Source of the DNA: Gordonia oryzae
GTDB taxonomy: Bacteria > Actinomycetota > Actinomycetes > Mycobacteriales > Mycobacteriaceae
DNA: 64,000 nt
Direction of reading: 5' to 3'
Assembly: GCF_003797185.1 (NCBI RefSeq)
Contig: NZ_RKMH01000011.1
Span: 1 to 64,000 of the forward strand
Below are positions 1 through 9,102 of the stretch, piece by piece. The position numbers and the translations under genes were made by a program. The notes beneath the pieces are model-generated. The model worked only from the letters and a program-made list of their open reading frames with translations. It was not told the DNA's origin and searched no databases. Positions within the stretch are counted from its first letter, which is position 1, and the number at the start of each line of letters is the position of its first letter.

Positions 1-119
1 CCCGACGGACCCAGCAGGGCCGACACCTCGCCCTCCGGCAAAGTCAGCGACACATCACGCCAAATATTCTGCGAACCAAACGATTTGGTGAGGTTGGCGA
101 CGCTCACTTCGACACCCAT
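1..119 (-). CDS. mceG: Mce transporter ATPase MceG/Mkl, N-terminal 39 residues (cut by window edge)
   Basis: The minus-strand reading starts MGVEVSVANLTKSFGSQNIW and reaches the first part of a Walker A motif (LLGPSG) at the edge. This N-terminus closely resembles my memory of M. tuberculosis Mkl/MceG (Rv0655). In that family the protein is the cytoplasmic ATPase that energises YrbE/Mce lipid importers. It lies downstream of the mce genes on the same strand, 27 bp after the Mam gene, so it is probably the last gene of the operon. The C-terminal MceG-specific region is outside the window, so the assignment rests on the N-terminus and on context. Confidence 0.85.
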   Translation of the reverse strand, partial: MGVEVSVANLTKSFGSQNIWRDVSLTLPEGEVSALLGPS

Positions 120-146
120 TGGTGTGTCCTCTCACTGATCCCGCGG

Positions 147-875
147 TTACTTGGGCGCGACCGCGCCGTCCAAACCACCGACATCGGTGATCAGCCAATT
201 CTTCGAGCTGTCCATCGTGACGGTGTAACTCGCTGTGGACTGTACGCCGTGGGGAGCCTGCGCATTCTTCGTCATCACGCTCACGAACGCCGTGACGACG
301 TAGGTGTTGCCGTCATGGGATTTCAGCTGGGCCGCAATGGGCGACGCTGTCGAATTCCACTGCAGCGGAACGATCACCTGCTGCATCGCCGTCGAGGCAT
401 TCGTCAGCTTCGAGGCCAGCTCGGGTGATGTACCCGCAGTGAGACGCTTGTTCCAGGCATCAAGGTCCTGATATCCCATTTGTGCAGCGCCAGTGGCGTA
501 GTCGAGCGCGATCTTCTCGGCGTGTGCGGTGTCTGCCGCCGACGACTGCACGGCATCGAACTGGTTGCTCTTGTCGTGATACAGGTAGGCGAAGATGCCG
601 GTTGCGATTGCCAGCGCCACGACGACCACCGCGACAGCCGACACAACGAGCGCCCGCCGACCCCGCAACACGCGCGTCCCTACCGGGGTCCAACCTTTCG
701 TGCTCCGTTGCGCGGTTGATGTTCCTTCGTTGGTATCCGTCTCGGCAGTGTCGTCGTTGGACTCCTCCGGTGTCGCGGCGGAGGCGTCCTCGGTGGCGGA
801 AGCGGTATCACGCGTATCGTCGGTCAATTCTCGGGTTTCGGGATGCGTATCGGTGTCGATGATCTTGGTGCTCAT
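147..875 (-). CDS. Mce-associated membrane (Mam) protein
   Basis: 242 aa. Residues 1-60 are Asp/Glu/Thr-rich and probably disordered and cytoplasmic. One membrane segment follows at about 75-99, then a roughly 140-residue extracytoplasmic domain ending in a pattern typical of Mam proteins (conserved Tyr/Val-rich beta strands near the C-terminus). Mam proteins are encoded beside mce operons and are thought to stabilise or assist the Mce complex in the envelope. It sits 57 bp after mceF and just ahead of mceG. Only one mam gene is present here, whereas mycobacterial mce operons often carry two or more. Confidence 0.85.
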   Translation of the reverse strand: MSTKIIDTDTHPETRELTDDTRDTASATEDASAATPEESNDDTAETDTNEGTSTAQRSTKGWTPVGTRVLRGRRALVVSAVAVVVVALAIATGIFAYLYHDKSNQFDAVQSSAADTAHAEKIALDYATGAAQMGYQDLDAWNKRLTAGTSPELASKLTNASTAMQQVIVPLQWNSTASPIAAQLKSHDGNTYVVTAFVSVMTKNAQAPHGVQSTASYTVTMDSSKNWLITDVGGLDGAVAPK

Positions 876-932
876 GTCGAGTCTCCTTGTCTCACAAATG
901 TTATGCCGGTCCGGTCGTCGCGGGGATGGATG

Positions 933-1943
933 TCACCGACCACCGACCCGGACCACGAGGCCGTCTCCGGCTCCCGCAGTCGCCAGCGCCGTGCGCATGA
1001 GATTGCTCAGGTCGGCGGTCCGCAAGGTCGCCGACGCCGAACTCACTGCCGGGAAGGCCGCATCACCGAGCACTTTCAGGTCCGGACCGCTCCGGTCGAG
1101 GAATCGCTGCACGCTTTCCAGCAACGGCTTTGCTTGGTTGTTCAACGAGTCCGGCGAGTGCGTCGAGACGATGAAACCGTCTTTCCCGTCCGGACTTCCG
1201 CTGCCTGCCTTCTTGCCGCCCTCGGTGAGGAACAGCGCGAGACCATCGGCGAACCGTGCGACCGGATCACCCGAGGCCGCCATCGAATCGCTCACCTCCG
1301 ACCCGCGTTGCAGGAGTGGCTGGAATCTGTTGAGCAGGTCGGTGAGTGAGCCGCGAGTGGTCAGGATCGTCGTCTCCAGCAGTGCACTGGCGTTCGCGAT
1401 GTTGTTCAGTACCTGCTGATCTGCAACCAATCCGGTGTTGATCTCGCCGATGATGCCTCGCACCTTCTTGGCGTTCACCTGCTCGAGTAGACGGGTGAAT
1501 CGTGCGGAGAGTTCATCGATGGTCGTCGGTACCTCGACCTTCGTCGCCGTGAGCGTCGCACCATCGCCGAGAGTCGGGCCGCTGCTGACGTTGGGAGTGA
1601 TACCGAGGTACGTCTCTCCCAGGGCCGACAGGTTATCCACCCGATAGGTGGAATTGACCGGAATCTCGTACTGGTCCTTGTAATTCCAGTCGACTGTGAC
1701 ACCCGACACCGAGGGCTGTACGGAGGTGATCTTTCCGATCGCGACCCCCCGGAACAGCACTCTCGATCCCACGACGAGACCGTTCGTCTCCGGAACGGTC
1801 ATCGACGCGGTACGGACGCCGCAATTGTCGGTCACGCTCAGACCCACCGAACCCAGGTAGATGAGTGAGGCAGCCACCAGTGCGAGCAGCGCCACTATCG
1901 ACGCCATGGTTCGGGCGCCGGCTGCAGTGAATCGTCGGATCAT
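933..1943 (-). CDS. mceF: MCE family protein, sixth of the operon (MceF)
   Basis: 336 aa. An N-terminal membrane anchor (about residues 12-35) is followed by an MlaD/MCE domain (about 38-115, with the typical VLFRGVAIGKI strand) and a helical C-terminal region. Mce A-F proteins form a hexameric lipid-conducting assembly on the outer face of the membrane, above the YrbE permeases. The start codon overlaps the mceE stop by 4 bp (ATGA), so translation is probably coupled. Assignment as F comes from order: it follows the lipoprotein gene, as in mycobacterial operons. Confidence 0.88.
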   Translation of the reverse strand: MIRRFTAAGARTMASIVALLALVAASLIYLGSVGLSVTDNCGVRTASMTVPETNGLVVGSRVLFRGVAIGKITSVQPSVSGVTVDWNYKDQYEIPVNSTYRVDNLSALGETYLGITPNVSSGPTLGDGATLTATKVEVPTTIDELSARFTRLLEQVNAKKVRGIIGEINTGLVADQQVLNNIANASALLETTILTTRGSLTDLLNRFQPLLQRGSEVSDSMAASGDPVARFADGLALFLTEGGKKAGSGSPDGKDGFIVSTHSPDSLNNQAKPLLESVQRFLDRSGPDLKVLGDAAFPAVSSASATLRTADLSNLMRTALATAGAGDGLVVRVGGR

Positions 1944-2947
1944 CGGATCGCTCCCATCATGCGCAGCAGCCGCGTCATGTCGCCGATCATCTCCTCGCCC
2001 TGCGGCGAGGTGGCCGAGACGATGTTCAGACTGGGTTTCTGCAGAAATGGGAAGAGATGGTCGGACAGGAACGAACGGATTGCCTGATCATTCTGGCCGA
2101 CAGCGTCGATCCCATCGCGAACGGTGTGGATCGATCCGTCCACCGACGTAAGCAAGGGCATCAGCCAGAACCCGCCGGCGAACACGCTACCGATACTGGG
2201 AAGCACGATGCCGATCCCGGAGAAGAGCGCCGAGAGTTGGCTCCAATAGTGCATCCCCGGCGCCGATAGCTCCTCGGTCAACAGCGGGAGGTGCGGGATC
2301 ACGGCCTCGCTCGTGGTGTTGAGACCGTCCAGCATCGTGTCGATCCGCCCCGTGTCGGTGGCCAGGCTCCGGAAGTCTCGCGCAGCGATGTTGGCGACCC
2401 GCTGGGTTTGGGCGTGTTGAGGCAGTGCACTGTTGACCGAGCGGATGACGTCCTGCATGTTCTGGATGCTCCCGCCGTTCACGAAGTTCGAGAGCACGGC
2501 CAACGTGTCCTCGAGCGGCGGCGGTGATGTCGTGCGGGACAACGGGATCACGTCGCCGGCGGCGAGCGTTTGTCCGCTGTCGTGGGATTCGATCGCGAGA
2601 TACGGATCGCCGAGGACCGTGTTCTGGCGGATCGACGCGGTGGCGTCGGCACTGACGTGCGAGTCGCTCTGCACCCGCGCCCCCACGTCGACGTGATCAC
2701 CCGTGAGTGCAACGGTGGTCACCGATCCGACTCGCAAACCGTTCAGTGTGACGTCGGCTCCTTCTGGGAGGTTCAGTGCGTTGTCGAATTGGACGGTGAT
2801 CGGCGTTCCCGATCCGGCCGACCGCACCGCCGACGCCATGTCACCCGGGTTCAACGAGCACCCGGCCACCACCATCATGAACACCACGAGCACCGCCGGT
2901 AACGTGATCCGACCAACAGTTCGCGCCGTGCGCGGATTCGCGATCAT
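1940..2947 (-). CDS. mceE: MCE family lipoprotein (MceE/LprN type)
   Basis: 335 aa from an ATG that overlaps the mceD stop by 4 bp. A longer reading from 3088 would run deep into mceD and adds only Arg/Pro-rich non-conserved sequence, so I reject it. The N-terminus is a signal peptide with a lipobox (VAGC, Cys30), which makes this a lipoprotein and identifies it as the E member; in M. tuberculosis mce operons the fifth gene encodes the Lpr lipoprotein. An MCE domain (VTLNGLRVGSV) follows at about residues 40-115, then a long helical region. Confidence 0.88.
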   Translation of the reverse strand: MIANPRTARTVGRITLPAVLVVFMMVVAGCSLNPGDMASAVRSAGSGTPITVQFDNALNLPEGADVTLNGLRVGSVTTVALTGDHVDVGARVQSDSHVSADATASIRQNTVLGDPYLAIESHDSGQTLAAGDVIPLSRTTSPPPLEDTLAVLSNFVNGGSIQNMQDVIRSVNSALPQHAQTQRVANIAARDFRSLATDTGRIDTMLDGLNTTSEAVIPHLPLLTEELSAPGMHYWSQLSALFSGIGIVLPSIGSVFAGGFWLMPLLTSVDGSIHTVRDGIDAVGQNDQAIRSFLSDHLFPFLQKPSLNIVSATSPQGEEMIGDMTRLLRMMGAIR

Positions 2948-4035
2948 CGCGCCACCCCCATGAGGAGATCGAGTGCCCCGATGCGGGCGGTACGAGCCTG
3001 GCCGTCGTCGACCACGCAGCTGCCCTTCTGTTGAGCGTTGAGGTTGCGGCAGAGCAGGTTTGCGTCCGCGCTGCGGACTCGCACCCACGGCGCGGCCACC
3101 TGCACTCCGGCGCCCTGGTCACGTCGGGAGACGAGTGTCGCGGTTGAGGCGAGGACCGGCAGCGCGGTCAACGCCTTCTGGATGCTGCCGACACTGGTTG
3201 CCGCGATGTGGATCGGACCGGGCAGGAAGTCGAGAAGTGCGAAGAACTCCGGGCCGTACTTCGGGACGAAGTCATAGATGGCTTGCAGCACCGGCGTCAT
3301 CCCGTAGATCATGTGGACCGCGCCGGGCCACAGCACTCGTGCACCGGTGTCGGTCGCCGCCGGCAACTTGTTGATGATGGAGGCGACGTCCGACCACCGC
3401 GCCAACGCATCACCGGTGAGTGGTGCGGTGGAGGTGATGATGGAGCCGATATCGGAGATCATCCGTTCCGGCGACTGCACGGCGGCCGCAGCCGTCGTCA
3501 TCAACGATGCGACGTCGGGTCCGGTGCCGGCGACCGCAGTGGACATCTGATCGATCGATCCCTCGACGGCTCGAGTGTTTCCGTTCGGTGCGATCTGGTC
3601 GATCAGGTCGGCCGCCGAACCGCTGATCTGCGAGATACTCTTCGGCGTATAGGCATTCGAGATCGAAATGCATTGTCCCGGCGACAGAGCGGGTCCGTTG
3701 CCGTCCCCGATCAGTTCGAGGGATCGATCGGCGAGAATCGACTTCGACCGGGTGACCGCCTTGGCGTCCGCGGGGACCGAATGGGACCCGTCGAGGGAGA
3801 ATTCCACGCGCACCCCACTGTCCGACGGTGTGATCGAGGTGATCTTGCCGATGGGATAGCCCATCGTCGTCACGAGATTCCCGGCATAGAGTCCGATTGT
3901 GTCGGGGAGGATCGCACAATAACCCGACTGAGCTGTGGAGCTCTTGGCGTCACCGCGGCCGATCGTCACGCCACCGACGACCACCAGAGCGACACATACC
4001 AGAACGATCAATGACCACAACACTTTTCGCTTCAT
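2944..4035 (-). CDS. mceD: MCE family protein (MceD position)
   Basis: 363 aa: membrane anchor at about residues 5-23, MCE domain at about 35-115 (YAGNLVTTMGYPIGKI), then a long C-terminal region. I chose the ATG at 4035 because a GGAAGG Shine-Dalgarno lies 8 nt upstream and the codon overlaps the mceC stop (TGATG). ATG codons at 4041 and 4065 are alternatives, and 4065 would overlap mceC by 31 bp. It forms part of the hexameric Mce tube with its neighbours. Confidence 0.86.
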   Translation of the reverse strand: MKRKVLWSLIVLVCVALVVVGGVTIGRGDAKSSTAQSGYCAILPDTIGLYAGNLVTTMGYPIGKITSITPSDSGVRVEFSLDGSHSVPADAKAVTRSKSILADRSLELIGDGNGPALSPGQCISISNAYTPKSISQISGSAADLIDQIAPNGNTRAVEGSIDQMSTAVAGTGPDVASLMTTAAAAVQSPERMISDIGSIITSTAPLTGDALARWSDVASIINKLPAATDTGARVLWPGAVHMIYGMTPVLQAIYDFVPKYGPEFFALLDFLPGPIHIAATSVGSIQKALTALPVLASTATLVSRRDQGAGVQVAAPWVRVRSADANLLCRNLNAQQKGSCVVDDGQARTARIGALDLLMGVAR

Positions 4036-5030
4036 CAGCATGCCCTTCCCGGAACCGGTAGACACATCGATGTGGCGTCGAGGACGAACCCGGCATTCTG
4101 GTCGGCCGCATTTGCAGGCCCGATCAGCCGCATCAACTGATCACGCAGCGGTACCAATTGATTGATGAACCCGGAAGTGGTGTCGTTGAGGCGTCTCAGC
4201 GTGTCACGGGCGGCCACGACCGCCGGATACACCTGATCGGTGTGATTGAGGTAGAACTGCGCCAGCACGCCGACACGTTCGAGTACGCCACCAAGCCCTT
4301 TGTACGCCTGGGAGAACCCGGCTCGATAGGTGTAGTACTGCGACAGAGCGATATTCACCTTCCGGACGAGCTCGAAGACGAAGTCGCGACTGTTGTCGAA
4401 GGTCGTCAGGTATTCGTTCGCCATGTCCAGGATGGACCTCACCTGGACCTTCTGATCGTCCATGACGGTCGACAAGGTCTGAAGTCCGTCGATCGCGTTG
4501 CGAATCGACGGGTTGGCCTGACTCAGACCGTCCGCCACCTGTTGCAGGGACTGATCGATCGGCTTTCCGTTCACGTTATCGGTGATGCGTGGCAGTTCCT
4601 GGAGGGTGTCGGCGATGGTGTACGGCACCGAGACCCGATCGGCCGCGATGGTGCTGGAGTCGTCGGTCACCTTTCCGCCGGGGACCAGACTGACGAAGTA
4701 GCCTCCGACTGCGGTCAGCAACTGCACCTTGACCCGCGTGGCGTCTCCGATGTGCACCTTGCTGTCGACGTCGAGGGTGACCTGGACGTTCGTGTCGCCG
4801 AGTGAGACTCGTTCGACCTTGCCCACCGACACGCCCGCGACGCGGACGTCTTCGCCGCCGGCGACCGACGACGCATCGCGGGTCGTGAAGCTGATCTCTT
4901 GTCGTCCGGGAGGCGACAGGTAGTAGTACGCCACACCGGCCACGACCGCTGCGATCACCAGCACCGCGATAAGGCCTGCCAGCAGGTCGTTCTCGGCCAG
5001 TCGTTCGCGGAACCTCCTCAGCTGCGACAT
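4035..5030 (-). CDS. mceC: MCE family protein (MceC position)
   Basis: 331 aa from MSQLRRFRER, with a 13-bp overlap with mceB. The open frame extends upstream to 5171, but that part is non-conserved and lies inside mceB. Membrane anchor at about residues 15-35; MCE domain at about 40-120 (VRVAGVSVGKVERVSLG); helical C-terminus rich in predicted coiled-coil segments (QVADGLSQANPSIRNAIDGL). It is a structural subunit of the importer, acting outside the membrane. Confidence 0.87.
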   Translation of the reverse strand: MSQLRRFRERLAENDLLAGLIAVLVIAAVVAGVAYYYLSPPGRQEISFTTRDASSVAGGEDVRVAGVSVGKVERVSLGDTNVQVTLDVDSKVHIGDATRVKVQLLTAVGGYFVSLVPGGKVTDDSSTIAADRVSVPYTIADTLQELPRITDNVNGKPIDQSLQQVADGLSQANPSIRNAIDGLQTLSTVMDDQKVQVRSILDMANEYLTTFDNSRDFVFELVRKVNIALSQYYTYRAGFSQAYKGLGGVLERVGVLAQFYLNHTDQVYPAVVAARDTLRRLNDTTSGFINQLVPLRDQLMRLIGPANAADQNAGFVLDATSMCLPVPGRAC

Positions 5031-6034
5031 ACGATCACCCCACTTCCGTTGATCAGGACCTTGCCGAGGGCGGGCAGCGGCAACTCGCCGTGCGAACAGG
5101 TGTTGGTCGGGCTCGACGCGGGCACCTGAAGGCCCTCGAAGACCGTGGGCAGCATCTGCAGGGACTGCCACAAGCTGTCCACCGTCGGAAAGGCCTTGGA
5201 CAGTTCACCGTCGATGTTGGTGGTCGGTTCTATTCCCAGCCCGGACAAGATCGAGTTCACAGTGCCGGTGAACGCCGGTCCGTACAGACTGGCCTTCCGG
5301 AACTCGTCGAGGACCGTCAAGGTGGAATCCACCGGCCGCTCGATGTCGTGGAGGAATTCGATGATCTGGGGCGCTTTTCCACCGAGCGTCTCCGAGATCC
5401 GCGACATATTGGTCACGAGCGAGGAGATGATCTTGCTGCGATCCGCCGTGTAGCGGCTCAAGGTGTTGATGCTCTCGAGCATCGGGCCCAACCCACTGCC
5501 ATCACCCTGCATCAACGTGACCGCGTTGTTGGAGAATTCGTTGATCTCCTGGGGACTCAGGGTCTGCAATACCGGCTGCAACCCGTTGAACAACTCGGTG
5601 ATGTCGAATGAGGGAATGGTGTTGTCCACCCGCAGGTCTCGCACCTGCGCGCCGGATTCATCGGCGCCGGAAACGTCGAGATAACGCACGCCGGAAAGGT
5701 TGGAGTACTTGACCGCGGCCTTGGACTTGTCGGTCAGGTGATGGTCAGCGGCCAGGGTGAAGCTCACCGTGGCCACCGCGACGTTGTCGCTGTTCTGTGA
5801 CAAGTCGATCGCCGTCACCTTGCCCACCTTGACACCCCGGATGCGTACATCGGCGTTGGGGCGCAAGCCGGAGGCGTCGGTGAACTCGGCGGTGTACGCA
5901 CTCGTCGGTGTCTCGACGGGACTCTTGATCCCGTTGATGATCACGACGAACAGGACCAGTGCCACCGCTGCCGCCGCAACCAATTTCCAGAGCGGCTTAA
6001 TGATTCGGGAGGCGCTCATCAGTCGATGTCTCAT
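5018..6034 (-). CDS. mceB: MCE family protein (MceB position)
   Basis: 338 aa. Anchor segment at about residues 15-36; MCE domain follows (NADVRIRGVKVGKVTAIDL, about 60-78); the C-terminus ends in a short region with two Cys (TNTCSHGEL and VIVCRS) that could form a disulfide. The start lies 3 bp after the mceA stop, with GGAGG about 13 nt upstream; MSASRII (6019) is a possible alternative start. It is part of the translationally coupled yrbE-mce series. Confidence 0.87.
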   Translation of the reverse strand: MRHRLMSASRIIKPLWKLVAAAAVALVLFVVIINGIKSPVETPTSAYTAEFTDASGLRPNADVRIRGVKVGKVTAIDLSQNSDNVAVATVSFTLAADHHLTDKSKAAVKYSNLSGVRYLDVSGADESGAQVRDLRVDNTIPSFDITELFNGLQPVLQTLSPQEINEFSNNAVTLMQGDGSGLGPMLESINTLSRYTADRSKIISSLVTNMSRISETLGGKAPQIIEFLHDIERPVDSTLTVLDEFRKASLYGPAFTGTVNSILSGLGIEPTTNIDGELSKAFPTVDSLWQSLQMLPTVFEGLQVPASSPTNTCSHGELPLPALGKVLINGSGVIVCRS

Positions 6035-6037
6035 CGC

Positions 6038-7087
6038 TCAACGCCCTCCTGTCGGCAGGCCGGCGATCGGGCCGGCCATGGCGGGCAGGCTCTGCAACGC
6101 GAGCTTGATCTTGAGTACCTGCTGCCCGTCTGCGCCCTGGGTGAAGGCACCGTCGAGCCGGGCGACCAGGTCACTGACCGTTACCGGAGTGACCACGCCC
6201 TCGCCCACTGCCGGAAGCAAACTCGCCGCCGAGGTGATCGTGTCGACCAGCGGGGTGAGGTTGCCCTGGTTGGACTTCAACAGCCGACCGACCATCGAGA
6301 AGAAGTTGTCGGAGATGGCCTTAAGCGTGATGGTGAAGTTGTTCTGTACCTCGTCGCCTGCGGGACGCAGCGCACTGTTGTAGAAGCTGTCGATCGCCGA
6401 CAAGGCACCGTCGGCGAAAGGTGGTAGCGCAGTCACGATGTCGTTGTAGCGGTCGAGGAGATATGCCGGAGTCTGTTGCTGGGTACGGGCGACCACATCG
6501 GCGAACACGACCCCCGTGTGGATCAGCGGTTGGAACGCAGCGGTGTAGACCAATACCCTCTTGATCGCATTCATGGTGTCGGGCATCAGGGTTCCGTTGG
6601 CGACGTCGGATCCCTGCTCGATCATCGTCGACATCGTGTAGTCACCGATGTCGCGTCGGGTAACATGGGCGCCGTCGGTCAGTTCACCGGAGGCCGGGTA
6701 ACCGGGATTCACCACACTGATACACGTGATGCCGAAGTAATTCTTCGGCCGGAAGTCAACGACGAAGTCCTGGCCCATACCCCGTGCAAGCGAGCGCTCG
6801 AGATCCACTGTGATCGAGGATGTTCCGTCGCTGTTCACGTGCAACCCAGTGACCTTGCCAATCGGGGCGCCCCGGAGCACGACCTCGGTGCCATCCTCGA
6901 CGCCCGGGCCCACCGCAGGAGCATCGATGGTGACACTCATGAGGCTGTGGTCACGCGGGGTCAGGGCAGGCACGATATATCCGAAAATCACCCCGACAAT
7001 CACCACGGCGATGACCACGAACAGACCCGTCTTGCGAAGCACGTGCTTCCGATGTTGCTCGGAGCCGATGAGAAATCCTGAGACCAT
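6038..7087 (-). CDS. mceA: MCE family protein (MceA position)
   Basis: 349 aa. Short cytoplasmic N-terminus, anchor at about residues 20-42, MCE domain (TEVVLRGAPIGKVTGLHV, about 66-84) and an extended helical C-terminus. It is the first mce gene after the two yrbE permease genes, with a 6-bp gap to yrbEB. In this family MceA is the first subunit of the six-member ring that passes hydrophobic molecules to the permease. Confidence 0.87.
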   Translation of the reverse strand: MVSGFLIGSEQHRKHVLRKTGLFVVIAVVIVGVIFGYIVPALTPRDHSLMSVTIDAPAVGPGVEDGTEVVLRGAPIGKVTGLHVNSDGTSSITVDLERSLARGMGQDFVVDFRPKNYFGITCISVVNPGYPASGELTDGAHVTRRDIGDYTMSTMIEQGSDVANGTLMPDTMNAIKRVLVYTAAFQPLIHTGVVFADVVARTQQQTPAYLLDRYNDIVTALPPFADGALSAIDSFYNSALRPAGDEVQNNFTITLKAISDNFFSMVGRLLKSNQGNLTPLVDTITSAASLLPAVGEGVVTPVTVSDLVARLDGAFTQGADGQQVLKIKLALQSLPAMAGPIAGLPTGGR

Positions 7088-7093
7088 CGATCA

Positions 7094-7960
7094 TCACCCC
7101 TTGAACACCAGGTCGGGATGAAGACCCCACAGCACGATCGTCATTACCAGATTCATCACGATGATCAACACCAGGCTGGCTCGGATCGCACGCCCGGACG
7201 CACGCCCGACCCCTTCCGGTCCACCGGAGGCGAAGAATCCGTAGTAGCAGTGGATGATCGTCACCACCGCACAGAACGTCACGGCCTTGACCAGTGAGTA
7301 AAACACCTCGACCGGATCGAGGAACTGGCTGAAGTAGTGGTCGTAGGTTCCAGCCGGCGCGCCCTGGACCACCTTGACGAACGTTCCCGCGGTGAGGAAT
7401 CCGATGGCAAGGCTGAGCAGGTATCCCGGGATCACGCAGAGCATGCCGCCGATCAGACGGGTGCCGACGACGAAGGGGATCGACCGGATGCCGAGTGTCT
7501 CGGTGGCGTCGATCTCCTCGGCAATACGCATCGACCCGATCTCGGCGGTCATGCGGCACCCCACCTGTGCGGCAAAACCGATACCGGTCATGATCGGGCC
7601 CATCTCGCGGATGTTGAGGAAGGCGCCGATCACGCCGGTCAACGGTCCGAAGCCGATGAGGTTCAGGGTGTTGTAGGCCTCGATGGCAACGGCGATCCCG
7701 ATGGCCACACCCAGGACGACGAGCAGGGAGATGACCCCGCCGTCGACGATGATCGATCCGCGTCCCCAGGCCATGCTGTTCATCGTGCGGACGGTTTGCT
7801 TGCGATAGTGCTTGAGGGTGAATGGGATCGAGATGATCGTCTGTACGGTGAACAGGGTCCACCGACCGATTCCCTCACCGACGTTGAAGACGCTCGTGCT
7901 CAGCAGGCGTCCACCGCGGGCGAGCAGGCGCTGAGTCGAATACGAACTCGGAGCGGTCAC
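7094..7960 (-). CDS. yrbEB: YrbE/MlaE-type permease of the mce operon (second copy)
   Basis: 288 aa, GTG start 6 bp after the yrbEA stop. It contains the MlaE permease domain with about five to six membrane helices and the conserved block GFAAQVGCRMTAEIGSMRIA followed by EEIDATETLGI. The E-E-I-D-A segment is the coupling region that contacts the ATPase in the MlaE family. It pairs with the adjacent yrbEA product to form the inner-membrane channel for the Mce proteins. Confidence 0.93.
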   Translation of the reverse strand: MTAPSSYSTQRLLARGGRLLSTSVFNVGEGIGRWTLFTVQTIISIPFTLKHYRKQTVRTMNSMAWGRGSIIVDGGVISLLVVLGVAIGIAVAIEAYNTLNLIGFGPLTGVIGAFLNIREMGPIMTGIGFAAQVGCRMTAEIGSMRIAEEIDATETLGIRSIPFVVGTRLIGGMLCVIPGYLLSLAIGFLTAGTFVKVVQGAPAGTYDHYFSQFLDPVEVFYSLVKAVTFCAVVTIIHCYYGFFASGGPEGVGRASGRAIRASLVLIIVMNLVMTIVLWGLHPDLVFKG

Positions 7961-7966
7961 CTCGCC

Positions 7967-8857
7967 TCACCCGACCTGACTCGGAAAGAACATGGACTGG
8001 ATCTGGGTGGTCATCAGGTTGGTGATGAACACCGCGACGAACCCCAGGACCACCGAGGCGTTCACACCGTCGGCGACGCCGCGCGGCCCGCCTTTCGCCT
8101 CGAGCCCGCGGAGACTGGCAATGATGACGACCTCCATCCCGAAGAGCATCGTCTTGATGATCGCGAAGAAGAAGTCGGTCTGTGTCGCGAAGGCGCCGAA
8201 CGATTGCCAGAAGCTGCCCGGGATCACCCCGTTGATCGTGATCGCCAGGGAGAAGCCCGCTGCCACAGCCGAGGCGACGATGATGACGCAGAGAATCGGG
8301 GAGATGATGAGAATTGCCAGGAAGCGCGGAAGAACAAGCCGCTGAACCGGATCGACGCCCATCACCCGCATCGCGTCGATCTCTTCCCGAATCGAACGCG
8401 CGCCGAGGTCGGCGGCGATTGCCGAGGCAGCAGCTCCGCCCATCAGGAGTCCGGCGGCGATGGGAGCACCCTGCGAGATCACGCCGATTCCGCTGGCCGC
8501 ACCGGCCAGGGACTTGGCGCCCACCTGGTTCACCACCGCGCCGACCTGGATCGAGATCTCGGTCCCGAACGGCAGCGCGATGAGTACTGCGGGCAGGGCG
8601 GTCACGGTGAGGAGGAACCACGCCTGTTCGAGTGTTTCCACCATCGGGATGCGTGCACGGAACACGCCGGTGATCGCGTACCACACCACTTCGACCGCCA
8701 GCCGAGCCGCGCGGCCGATGGTCGCCAACGACTTGGCCGGTACGGTCTTGACATAGCGGACAATGCTTCTGCCGGCGCGTGCCACCACGTCACCGGCACC
8801 CGTCAGCACCGGTGGCGGGGCCACCGCTTCTGACGCGCCCAAGCTGAGGCCTTGCAT
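7967..8857 (-). CDS. yrbEA: YrbE/MlaE-type permease of the mce operon (first copy)
   Basis: 296 aa from MQGLSLGASE, chosen because GAGG lies just upstream; an in-frame ATG at 8884 gives 305 aa but has no visible Shine-Dalgarno. MlaE-type permease with the coupling block SIREEIDAMRVMGVDPVQRL and several hydrophobic helices. It opens the transport operon. Directly upstream are an 8-3-8 palindrome (8903-8921) and the copied operator/promoter block (8955-8996), so the transporter half of the cluster has its own regulated promoter. Confidence 0.92.
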   Translation of the reverse strand: MQGLSLGASEAVAPPPVLTGAGDVVARAGRSIVRYVKTVPAKSLATIGRAARLAVEVVWYAITGVFRARIPMVETLEQAWFLLTVTALPAVLIALPFGTEISIQVGAVVNQVGAKSLAGAASGIGVISQGAPIAAGLLMGGAAASAIAADLGARSIREEIDAMRVMGVDPVQRLVLPRFLAILIISPILCVIIVASAVAAGFSLAITINGVIPGSFWQSFGAFATQTDFFFAIIKTMLFGMEVVIIASLRGLEAKGGPRGVADGVNASVVLGFVAVFITNLMTTQIQSMFFPSQVG

Positions 8858-8902
8858 CCTCACCTCTTCCCCTGAGCCGGCCATTCGTGGACGTCTGGCC
8901 GG

Positions 8903-8921
8903 TTAATTGACTTTCAATTAA
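8903..8921. promoter_or_regulatory. Perfect inverted repeat TTAATTGA-CTT-TCAATTAA
   Basis: An 8-bp perfect inverted repeat with a 3-bp spacer lies 45-65 bp ahead of the chosen yrbEA start. It is AT-rich in an otherwise GC-rich genome and overlaps the region where a -10 element for the transport operon would be expected. It could be a second regulator site or part of the core promoter. Its function is inferred only from symmetry and position. Confidence 0.55.
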
Positions 8922-8954
8922 ATTTCGTAGATATCAATCCCCTGTGTGTCCCGG

Positions 8955-8996
8955 GTCACATGGGACCTTAGCATAAGTCCACATATGGTCAACCCG
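8955..8996 (-). promoter_or_regulatory. Operator/promoter of the transport operon; near-copy of the 17.5-kb site
   Basis: Positions 8965-8992 match 17525-17552 at 25 of 28 bases, and both blocks are preceded by GTCACAT. The core CATAAGT-CC-ACATATG (8972-8987) is a slightly imperfect version of the perfect palindrome at 17532-17547. Both copies lie upstream of minus-strand operons in the same orientation. This suggests a shared promoter plus a TetR-type operator, most likely for the regulator encoded at 17587. The rest of 8997-9102 shows no further feature. Confidence 0.75.
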
Positions 8997-9102
8997 GTTC
9001 AACGACATCTCTTTCGCGACCATCACTCGGACCCGTTGGCGGACACACCAAGACGGCGGCGCCCACCTGGGGACACCACCGTCTCGGCACTTGCGTGTCT
9101 AC

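Noticed and set aside
7337-8833. 498-codon plus-strand frame opposite yrbE
   Set aside because: Asp/His/Arg-rich composition typical of an antisense shadow; both yrbE genes on the other strand are certain.
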